Part shown: positions 1 through 5,664 of the stretch, piece after piece | How the letters are laid out: each line of letters begins with the position of its first letter | How positions within the stretch are numbered: the first letter of the stretch is position 1 | DNA from: Chloroflexi bacterium RIFCSPLOWO2_02_FULL_71_16 | GTDB taxonomy: Bacteria; Chloroflexota; Limnocylindria; P2-11E | Assembly: GCA_001795345.1 (NCBI GenBank) | Contig: MGON01000105.1 | Location: 5,666 to 16,978, forward strand | Direction of reading: 5' to 3' | Length of the DNA: 11,313 nucleotides | Notes under the pieces: model-generated | What the model saw: the letters and a program-made list of their open reading frames with translations, nothing else | What the model was told of the DNA's origin: nothing | Database searches by the model: none | Made by a program: the position numbers and the translations under genes

Positions 1-132
1 GGTGCCGCCACGGCGGTCGCCGCGGGATCGCGGACCGCCGGGCCGGGGGCCGCAACGGCCACCAAGATCGGGCGGAACGACCCCTGTTACTGCGGCTCCG
101 GCAAGAAGTACAAGAAGTGCCATGGCCGGTAG
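1..132 (+). CDS. secA: SecA preprotein translocase ATPase, C-terminal end (partial)
   Basis: Only the last 43 codons are present, in frame from base 1 to the TAG at 130-132. An Ala/Gly/Thr-rich linker leads into a lysine-flanked SEC-C tail, [17 protein letters not shown]. Its CxC...CH arrangement is the zinc-binding motif that ends most SecA proteins and contacts SecB or ribosomes. SecA is the cytoplasmic motor that drives preproteins through SecYEG. SEC-C motifs also occur in unrelated proteins, so the tail alone is not unique to SecA. The long Ala-rich linker, the exact C-terminal placement and the adjacency to lgt and prfB (secA-prfB is a common neighbour pair) favour SecA. The downstream lgt begins 12 bases later, which suggests co-transcription. 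Confidence 0.85.
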   Translation, partial: GAATAVAAGSRTAGPGAATATKIGRNDPCYCGSGKKYKKCHGR

Positions 133-144
133 GTCCCTCCCTTA

Positions 145-1014
145 GTGGAGCTGCCCTTCGACCCCGAGATCCACCTCGGGCCGCTCACGCTCGCGTGGCA
201 CGGCATCTTCACGGCGGTCGGCATCTTCTTCGGCGTCTGGCTCGCGATCAGGCTGCTGCGCGGCCGCGTCGATGAGGATGCCGCCTATAGCGTCGCCACC
301 TGGGGCGTGATCGGCGGGATCCTGGGGGCCCGCATCTTCCACGTGGCCGACCGCTGGGACTTCTACTCGCAGCACCTCGAGCAGATACCGCTGATCTGGA
401 CCGGGGGGATCGCCGTGTGGGGCGCGGCCATCGGGGGCGCTCTCGCGGGTCTCGTGGTGGCGCTGCGCCGCGGCGACATCCCGATCGGCGCCACGGCCGA
501 CGCGGCGGCGGCCGGCATCGGGCTCGGCTTCGGCCTCGGACGGATCGGTGACATCATCAACGGCGAGCACCTGGCGCCGCCCTGCGGTGACGGACCCGGC
601 ATCTGCGTGGCCTACACGAACCCGGCCACGCTCGGCCAGGGTCCCGAGATCCACGGACGGCCGTTCAGCGGCGCCGCGTGGGAGGGCCCGGTGCACCTGC
701 CCGTCGCCTACGAGATGGTCTGGGATCTCCTCGGGGTCGTCATGGTGCTCGTTCTGCGGCGGCGCCTCGGCAGCCCCGAGGGCCGCATCTTCTGGCTCTG
801 GCTCCTGACCTACGCCGTCGGCCGCTTCGCGTTCGGCTTCCTTCGGGTCGGTGACCCCACGCCGATCATCGGGCTGCGCCAGGACCAGCTGATCGCGCTG
901 GCGGTGTTCGCGGTCGCAGCCGTCGCGCTCGGCCTCGTCCAGCTGGGCATCCTGCGTGTCCCGCGCCGCCGTCCAGCCGCGACCGCGCCGGCGGAAGGAT
1001 CGCCGCAGACCTGA
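145..1014 (+). CDS. lgt: Prolipoprotein diacylglyceryl transferase (first copy)
   Basis: The 289-aa integral membrane enzyme transfers diacylglycerol from phosphatidylglycerol to the lipobox cysteine of prolipoproteins. The sequence shows repeated hydrophobic spans, an N-terminal AWHGIFTAVG segment (about 17-26), GGIAVWGAAIGG (88-99), the Lgt signature GRIGDIINGEH (132-142), and a C-terminal GRFAFGFLR motif in the last helices. Length is normal for the family. The GTG start at 145 has only a weak TAGGT Shine-Dalgarno overlapping the secA stop. It is accepted because the N-terminus matches the family and no other start fits. Compared with E. coli Lgt, the equivalents of Tyr26, His103, Asn146 and Glu243 read His19, Trp92, Asp136 and Gly. 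Arg143, Glu151 and Arg239 are kept (Arg133, Glu141 and the GRF Arg). A paralog follows directly. Confidence 0.9.
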   Translation: MELPFDPEIHLGPLTLAWHGIFTAVGIFFGVWLAIRLLRGRVDEDAAYSVATWGVIGGILGARIFHVADRWDFYSQHLEQIPLIWTGGIAVWGAAIGGALAGLVVALRRGDIPIGATADAAAAGIGLGFGLGRIGDIINGEHLAPPCGDGPGICVAYTNPATLGQGPEIHGRPFSGAAWEGPVHLPVAYEMVWDLLGVVMVLVLRRRLGSPEGRIFWLWLLTYAVGRFAFGFLRVGDPTPIIGLRQDQLIALAVFAVAAVALGLVQLGILRVPRRRPAATAPAEGSPQT

Positions 1015-1775
1015 TAGAGATCCCGTTCTCGCCGGACCTGGTCCTCGGCCCGGCGCGCATCGCGTGGCACTCGGTCTTCGCGTTCGTCGGCTCGCTCGTC
1101 GCGGCGATCGTCGCCGTCCGGCTGTCGCGCTCGCTCGTCCGCGACGACCGGGTCTGGCTGTACGCCATCGCGGTGCTGCTCGGCGGCCTGGTGACGGCGC
1201 GGATCGGCCACGTCGTCGACAACTGGCAGGACTTCGCGGGCGATCCTTGGCGCATCCCGTTCGCCGGCGGCGGCATCGCCGTGACCGCCGCGCCCATCGG
1301 CTCCGCGATCGCCGGCGTCATCGCCGCGCGCCGCTTGCGCCTGCCGGTCGGGTTCATGCTCGACGTCGCGTCGATCGGCATCGTCATCGGGCTAGCCATC
1401 GGCCGCATCGGAGACGTCATCAACGGCGAGCACCACGCCGTCGCCTGCGGGAGCCTGCCGTGGTGCGTCCGCTACACGCATCCCGAGACGCTCGGACAGG
1501 CCACGCCGGTGCATCCCGTCGTCGTGTACGACGCCCTCTGGGATCTGGTCATCGCCGCGCTCGCCTACGCCTACTGGCGCCGGGTCCGCGGTCGACAGCC
1601 CGAGGGGCGGGCATGGCTGCTCGTCCTCGGCCTCTACGGCGCCGGCCGGGTCGCCAGCTCGTTCCTGCGGCTCGACCCCGTTCTCCTGGGGGGCCTCCAG
1701 GAGGCTCAGATCCTGGGTCTCGCCTATGCGCTCGCCGCCTTCCCCGCCTTGCTGGCCATCGAGCGCCGCCAATGA
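1011..1775 (+). CDS. Second, divergent Lgt-like protein (tandem paralog)
   Basis: The frame encodes an Lgt-family membrane protein of about 254 aa that aligns end to end with the preceding lgt: xEIPFSPDLVLGP against MELPFDPEIHLGP, then IAWHSVF, GRIGDVINGEHH (131-142) and GAGRVASSFLR. The start is unclear. Homology places it at ATA (1014) or the adjacent CTG (1011), both touching the lgt1 TGA at 1012-1014. The first standard start, GTG at 1173, would delete the first 54 residues including the conserved WH helix. A GGAAGGA stretch at 993-999 could serve as ribosome binding site, though its spacing is long. The GGIAV-WGAAIGG segment of lgt1 is here GGIAV-TAAPIGS, so both the His/Trp position and a conserved glycine are lost. 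A 12-residue insert of lgt1 is absent. It could be a second Lgt with another preference or a degenerating copy. Tight coupling to lgt1 is likely. Confidence 0.8.
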   Translation: MIEIPFSPDLVLGPARIAWHSVFAFVGSLVAAIVAVRLSRSLVRDDRVWLYAIAVLLGGLVTARIGHVVDNWQDFAGDPWRIPFAGGGIAVTAAPIGSAIAGVIAARRLRLPVGFMLDVASIGIVIGLAIGRIGDVINGEHHAVACGSLPWCVRYTHPETLGQATPVHPVVVYDALWDLVIAALAYAYWRRVRGRQPEGRAWLLVLGLYGAGRVASSFLRLDPVLLGGLQEAQILGLAYALAAFPALLAIERRQ

Positions 1776-1946
1776 CGCGGTCTGGTGCAGGTGTTCGGTA
1801 TCCGCCCATGCTACGGCCGGGTCTTCCATTCGCCCGGTCCGGCCGGTAAACTGCGTACGAAAAGCGGCACAGCCCAAGTGGGGAGCGCGGCCCGGGACCG
1901 TATCCATTCGGTGTCCTGGCCGGCAGTGATAGAGAGGATCGGCTCC
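1776..1946 (+). other. Intergenic leader with possible RNA hairpin
   Basis: No convincing gene is present in these 171 bases. An open frame runs through from a GTG at 1785 into the Cys-rich gene, but it lacks a ribosome binding site and has no recognisable content. An imperfect hairpin can form with CCGGGAC (1893-1899) pairing to GTCCTGG (1914-1920), seven pairs including one G-U, extended inward by CG/CG across a two-base bulge. It sits about 27 bases before the GTG of the Cys-rich gene and could be a 5' leader element. A TAAACT at 1847-1852 could be a -10 hexamer, but no good -35 accompanies it. Confidence 0.3.
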
Positions 1947-2144
1947 GTGAAGGAATGGATCGCCTGCGAGGACAACTGCCTCAAGTGCAGCTACGGCGCG
2001 ACCCTCGATTGTGACGGCGACTGCCCCCGGTGCCCCCGCAACACCTACTGTCCGTGCGTGACCTTCATCTCGTTCTCCGCGGGCAAGCTGGCCCCGGCCG
2101 TCACTCCGATGACGACCACCTTCGACCGACCCCGGAAGCGATAA
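1947..2144 (+). CDS. Small cysteine-rich protein, unknown function
   Basis: The 65-aa protein starts at GTG 1947, preceded by AGAGGA (1933-1938) at 8-base spacing. This start is preferred over the upstream GTG at 1785, which has no ribosome binding site. It has eight cysteines in the first 37 residues: C7-x3-C11-x2-C14, C22-x3-C26-x2-C29, and C35-x-C37. The first two triplets look like an internal duplication (CEDNCLKC and CDGDCPRC). The last 28 residues are Thr/Pro/Ser-rich and end in the basic PRKR. There is no signal peptide or membrane span, so it is probably cytoplasmic. The cysteines could bind zinc or an iron-sulfur cluster. CxxxCxxC is the radical-SAM cluster spacing, but the protein is far too small to be such an enzyme. 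I do not recognise the family. Confidence 0.65.
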   Translation: MKEWIACEDNCLKCSYGATLDCDGDCPRCPRNTYCPCVTFISFSAGKLAPAVTPMTTTFDRPRKR

Positions 2145-2167
2145 GAACTACGTTCATACATCCGTCA

Positions 2168-2207
2168 CTCGTCCTCGCTCGGAAGCAAAGCTTCCGGCTC
2201 GTCCTCG
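2168..2207. repeat. Perfect hairpin between 10-bp direct repeats
   Basis: CGGAAGC (2180-2186) and GCTTCCG (2190-2196) form a perfect seven-pair inverted repeat around AAA. It is flanked by two copies of CTCGTCCTCG at 2168-2177 and 2198-2207, 30 bases apart. It lies between the Cys-rich gene stop and prfB. No T-run follows, so it is not a classical intrinsic terminator. It could still end the upstream transcript, or be an operator for prfB. Confidence 0.4.
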
Positions 2208-2208
2208 A

Positions 2209-2220
2209 TAGGCTGTAGCC
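2209..2220 (+). promoter_or_regulatory. Possible -10 element of a leaderless prfB transcript
   Basis: TAGGCT (2209-2214) matches three positions of the TATAAT consensus, including the first T, the A and the last T. It ends six bases before the prfB ATG, so transcription would begin at or next to the start codon. No Shine-Dalgarno sequence precedes this ATG, which fits a leaderless message. No convincing -35 is seen about 17 bases upstream. The 10 bases GGCTGTAGCC also form a short palindrome. Confidence 0.3.
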
Positions 2221-3319
2221 ATGTCGGTGGACCCGGGCGCGCTCGCGTCCCTCCGCGAGCGGATCGACCGCATGGCGGTGTTCCTTTGACCTCCCGAAGC
2301 TTCGCGAAGAGGTCGAGCGGCTAGAGGCCGACGCCGCCCGCCCGGATCTCTGGGCCGACCAGGACCGCGCTCGCCTGACGCTGCGCCGGCTCAACTCGTC
2401 GAGGGATCGGCTCGCCCGGTGGGACGGATTCCGACGGCGAGCCACCGATCTGTCCGAGCTGGTGCCCCTCTCGGGCGAGGACGCCGCCCTCGCGGGCGAC
2501 CTCGAGCGCGAGTACGGCGCCCTCTCGGCCGAGGTCGAGCGCGCGGCGCTGGAGGCGCAGCTCGGGGGTCTCTACGACCAGCGCGACGCGGTCCTGACCA
2601 TCTCCGCGGGGGTCGGCGGGACCGACGCCGCGGACTGGACGGAGATGCTCATGCGCATGTACCTGCGGTGGGCGGAGCGGCGCGGGTACCGCACGCAGCT
2701 GCTCGATCAGACCCCCGGCGAGGAGGCCGGCCTGAAGAGCGTGGCCCTGTCCGTCGAGGGTCCGTACGCGTACGGGTACCTGAAGACCGAGCGCGGGACG
2801 CACCGTCTCGTGCGGATCTCGCCGTTCGACTTCCAGAAGCGCCGGCAGACCTCGTTCGCCCTGGTGGATCCGATGCCGCAGGTCGAGACGGACACCGAGA
2901 TCGAGATCCGGCCCGACGACATCAAGTTCGACACCTACCGCTCCGCGGGCGCGGGCGGCCAGAACGTCAACAAGGTCGAGACCGCGGTGCGGGTGACCCA
3001 CCTGCCGACCGGCCTGATCGCCGCGTGCCAGACGGAGCGGTCGCAGCTGCAGAACCGCGAGACCGCGATGAAGATGCTGCGCGCGAAGCTCCTCGAGAAG
3101 CGGATCCTCGAGCAGGAGGCGGAGGCCGCTCGGCTGCGCGGGACGATGCGCGCGGCCGACTGGGGTAGCCAGATCCGCTCGTATGTGCTCCACCCGTACA
3201 CACTGGTCAAGGATCACCGCACCGGCGTCGAGGTGGGCGACACCCAGCGGGTGCTCGACGGCGACATCGACCGCTTCATCGAGGCCGCCCTGGGCCAGGA
3301 GCAGCCCGCCGCCACCTAG
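2221..3319 (+). CDS. prfB: Peptide chain release factor 2, with programmed +1 frameshift
   Basis: RF2 recognises UGA and UAA and triggers peptide release. Frame 0 runs from ATG 2221 for 22 codons, ends CTT TGA C, and continues in the +1 frame from GAC 2288 to the TAG at 3317-3319. The product is 365 aa, the same length as E. coli RF2. The +1 frame directly after the shift ([22 protein letters not shown]) is typical RF2 N-terminal helical sequence, which confirms the joining. The RF2-specific codon-recognition tripeptide SPF is at 200-202. The catalytic GGQ lies at 245-247 within [17 protein letters not shown]. The first ATG/GTG/TTG start after the shift in the +1 frame, GTG 2462, would remove about 80 residues. 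There is no ribosome binding site before ATG 2221. The frameshift autoregulates RF2 in the family: low RF2 favours the shift and so makes more RF2. Confidence 0.95.
2274..2290 (+). promoter_or_regulatory. RF2 programmed +1 frameshift site
   Basis: The slippery core CTTTGAC (2284-2290) is identical to the canonical prfB site: Leu CTT in the P site, UGA stop in the A site, then C. Three bases upstream, GGCGGTG (2274-2280) matches GGAGGTG at six of seven positions. It occupies the place of the internal Shine-Dalgarno that stimulates shifting in E. coli prfB, where three bases also separate it from CTT. Confidence 0.92.
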
Positions 3320-3373
3320 TTGGCATCGGCTCTGCACCTGAGGGCGAGGACGCGAGCCACTGGAGGATGTGAC

Positions 3374-3793
3374 ATGCGAGTGAAGGATCTGAAAGACCTG
3401 AGGGACATCAAGGACCTCAAGGAAGTGAACAGGGAGGATGTCGTCGAGCTGCTCGACGAGCTTCGCGTCATCGCCACCAAGGGCGCGAACGAGCTTCTCG
3501 GCACCGGCAAGAAGAGCGCGCGCCGAGCGATCGGCGCTCCCAGCGAGGGCGCGGTCACGCTGGCGCTCATCGGCGGGATCGTCGCAGGCGTGATCGTGGG
3601 CGCGCTCATGGCCCTCGTGCTCTCGCCCTTCTCGGCCGGCGAGGCGCGTCAGCGGCTGGTCCGTGAGGTGGACCGGGTGCGCGAGCGCCTGCCGGAGCAG
3701 GGCCGCGGGAACGGCCGCGGGATGTATCCGCACGAGGAGCCCGAGACCCAGAGGTCGCCGAGCACCGGGCTGCCGGAGACGTCGCCCTCCTAG
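3374..3793 (+). CDS. YtxH-like single-span membrane protein
   Basis: The protein has 139 aa. ATG 3374 is chosen because GGAGGA (3362-3367) lies six bases upstream; a longer reading from 3320 has no such site. Residues 4-18 are five near-repeats of the tripeptide [KR]-[DE]-[LIV], followed by an amphipathic helix. A single hydrophobic span at about 60-83 carries GGIVAGVIVGALMALVLSPFSAGE. The span followed by SPFSAGEARQRL resembles YtxH/gas-vesicle-like small proteins, where a helix is followed by a P-x-S-G-x-E-x-R motif. The tail is charged, then Pro/Ser/Glu-rich. These proteins are often stress-linked, but the function here is unknown. It follows prfB by 54 bases and may share its transcript. 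Confidence 0.75.
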   Translation: MRVKDLKDLRDIKDLKEVNREDVVELLDELRVIATKGANELLGTGKKSARRAIGAPSEGAVTLALIGGIVAGVIVGALMALVLSPFSAGEARQRLVREVDRVRERLPEQGRGNGRGMYPHEEPETQRSPSTGLPETSPS

Positions 3794-3794
3794 C

Positions 3795-4709
3795 TCACTC
3801 CTGCGCGTACGAGGCTCGCTGACGGACGAGGCGCGGGATCCCCGCGGTCCGGACGTCGACGTCCCCGGGACGCTTGTAGCCGGCCTCCCCGGCGGCGAGG
3901 TCCAGGTGCATCGTCGTCACGTCCGCGGCCGCGAGCATCACGGCCGCGGACGGCGTGTACGACGGGATCGCTTTCACGTACCCGTTGCAGCTCCGGCAAA
4001 CGTCGACGCGCGACGGCGAGCCCTCCTCCTGGAGGACGCCGAGGGTCCGGTGGTCGTCGTTCCCGCAGTAGGGACAGAGCAGGACGAACCAGCTCCACAT
4101 CACGCCGCAGCGGACGCACCGGAGCGCGCGGCGCTTCTCGGGCCCGAGGAGCTCCGCCAGGCCGGGCCAGGCGCCGCACACGGGGCAGTAGCCGCGGTCC
4201 CACCGGTCGATGTCCGTCAGCGCTCCCAGCCGGGCCGTGGCCTCCCACAGGAAGGGCTGGAGCGCGAGCTCTAGCAGCTCGGCGAGCGCGTCGGCATCGA
4301 CGCCCAGGTCCCCCGCGGCCCGTTCGATGGTGGCGCGCTCGGCGCTCAGCGCCGGACCGAGCAGAGGCGCGAGGTCCACGGTCTCGGCGCCGAGCTTTTC
4401 GGCGGTGCGCTGCGCCGCGGTGCCGAGCTCGGCCGTCTCAGCGAGGTTGCGGGAAAGCCGCCGCAGCTCGTCCTCCACCGCATGTGGATCGACGCCGACG
4501 CGGCCGGCCTGCAGGAGCGGGATGCCCTTGTCGATCGCTTCTCTCGCCTCATCCGCGGTGAGCTCCACGTCGACCGAAGGCGCCGGCCCCGCCGCCAGAT
4601 CGGCCAGGCGCTGGTCGTGGAAGGCGGCGATAGGGCCGAGGCCCGCGTCACCTCCGGCGATCTCTCGCCAGCGGGCGCGGGCCTCGTCGATCTCGTTGCG
4701 AGTGGGCAG
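3795..4709 (-). CDS. fdhE: Formate dehydrogenase accessory/maturation protein FdhE
   Basis: FdhE is a cytoplasmic zinc/iron-binding protein needed for maturation and Tat export of respiratory formate dehydrogenases. Four CxxC pairs are visible in the C-terminal half: CPVCG (175-178), RCVRCG (198-201), CPYCG (212-215) and CRSCNGY (238-241). They are spaced as in the rubredoxin-like FdhE fold. The first standard start, GTG at 4568, gives 257 aa and loses an N-terminal helical region (ARARWREIAGGDAGLGPIAAF...) that looks like normal family sequence. The frame is open upstream to a CTG at 4709, giving 304 aa, close to E. coli FdhE (309). There is no ATG, GTG or TTG in between and no clear ribosome binding site. 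It lies 13 bases after the nrfD-like stop, so translational coupling is likely. Its stop is one base from that of the convergent YtxH-like gene. Confidence 0.88.
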   Translation of the reverse strand: MPTRNEIDEARARWREIAGGDAGLGPIAAFHDQRLADLAAGPAPSVDVELTADEAREAIDKGIPLLQAGRVGVDPHAVEDELRRLSRNLAETAELGTAAQRTAEKLGAETVDLAPLLGPALSAERATIERAAGDLGVDADALAELLELALQPFLWEATARLGALTDIDRWDRGYCPVCGAWPGLAELLGPEKRRALRCVRCGVMWSWFVLLCPYCGNDDHRTLGVLQEEGSPSRVDVCRSCNGYVKAIPSYTPSAAVMLAAADVTTMHLDLAAGEAGYKRPGDVDVRTAGIPRLVRQRASYAQE

Positions 4710-4722
4710 TAAAGGGCTCGAG

Positions 4723-5664
4723 TTAGTGAGCCACCGCCGCCAGGGCGGAGTGAAGCAGCGACCACCGGAACGCGAGCACGCCGACCAGGACGATCGTCCC
4801 GACCACGGCGAGCTGAGAGAGCGAGACGCGGGAGAACGCGAGCCGCGGCCCGGCCGCGATGGTGACGATCGGGTAGAGGATGGCCAGGCCGACCACGCCG
4901 ATCCAGAACACCGGAGCGACGAGCGCGGTCCCGGACGAGATGAGCGGCTCGGCCTGGCCGAGCGCGCTCAGGTTCGCGACGAAGAGGGCCACCAGCACGC
5001 CCGCCAGGGCCGCGGTCGCGAGCAGGCCGGACCGGGCCGCCCCGGCCGTCCGCGTCGCGCGCATGCGGTCCGAGACGATCGCCGCCGCGGCGAATCCCGA
5101 GAGCGCGCTGAACACGACGTAGAGCCCGCCCAGGATGTACGTGTCGGCCCACACGTTCTGGTTCGAGACGTTCAGCAGGACGCCGCTGTACGAGCCCGTG
5201 GCCAGGGCGAAGAGCGCCGCGACGGCCATGCCCACGGGGTTGTGCGCCAGGGTCTCGACCAGGCCCGGCAGGATCCGCAGGCGTCCGGTGTGCAGGAGCC
5301 CGTCGAAGAACGGCACCACGGTCATGATCCCGAAGACGGCGATGATCCACGTGCCCCAGTTCATGGGCGAGTTCGGGTTGAACATGAACGGCCCCGGCCG
5401 CTCGGCCGCGATCGGGCTGGTGAAGAGCAGGTTCAGGAACCGGCCGGGCTGGCCGAGATCGACGATGAGCAGCACCGCGACCACGACCATGAGCGGCGCC
5501 GGCAGGAACCCGAGCCGGGCCGCCACCTCGCGGTCCTCCTTGTCCCCGGCGATGTTCGCGAGCGCGATGAAGAAGAAGATGCCCGCCGCGAGCCCCGCCG
5601 CGAACATCTCGAGCGTCAGTATCCAGTTCGCCCAGTGCGGCTCGATGACGTAGTTGGTGATCAT
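4723..5664 (-). CDS. NrfD/PsrC-family membrane subunit of formate dehydrogenase
   Basis: The 313-aa protein has about eight hydrophobic spans: WILTLEMFAAGLAAGIFFFIAL, FLPAPLMVVVAVLLIVDLG, NWGTWIIAVFGIMTVV, MAVAALFALATGSYSGVLL, ILGGLYVVFSALSGFAAAAIV, LLATAALAGVLVALFVANL, VAPVFWIGVVGLAILYPIV, and AVVGTIVLVGVLAFRWSLL. The DLGQPGRFLNLLF motif after the second span is typical of the NrfD/PsrC/DmsC quinone-interacting family. Members bind quinone but carry no haem, so it should pass electrons from FdnH to menaquinone. It replaces the cytochrome b subunit FdnI of the E. coli enzyme. The ATG at 5664 overlaps the fdnH TGA (ATGA) and has GGAGGT at 5671-5676, six bases away. The long apparent upstream extension in this frame is only read-through inside fdnH. 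Confidence 0.92.
   Translation of the reverse strand: MITNYVIEPHWANWILTLEMFAAGLAAGIFFFIALANIAGDKEDREVAARLGFLPAPLMVVVAVLLIVDLGQPGRFLNLLFTSPIAAERPGPFMFNPNSPMNWGTWIIAVFGIMTVVPFFDGLLHTGRLRILPGLVETLAHNPVGMAVAALFALATGSYSGVLLNVSNQNVWADTYILGGLYVVFSALSGFAAAAIVSDRMRATRTAGAARSGLLATAALAGVLVALFVANLSALGQAEPLISSGTALVAPVFWIGVVGLAILYPIVTIAAGPRLAFSRVSLSQLAVVGTIVLVGVLAFRWSLLHSALAAVAH

Noticed and set aside
956..1849. 297-codon + strand open frame overlapping the second lgt
   Set aside because: Arg/Pro-rich out-of-frame reading. The alternative frame gives clear Lgt homology.
1785..1946. N-terminal extension of the Cys-rich protein from GTG 1785
   Set aside because: No ribosome binding site and no structured content. 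GTG 1947 has AGAGGA at good spacing.
2295..2309. Overlapping palindromes CGAAGCTTCG and CTTCGCGAAG just after the prfB frameshift site
   Set aside because: A stimulatory downstream structure was considered, but the stems are only a few base pairs with minimal loops. Bacterial RF2 shifting is not known to need one.
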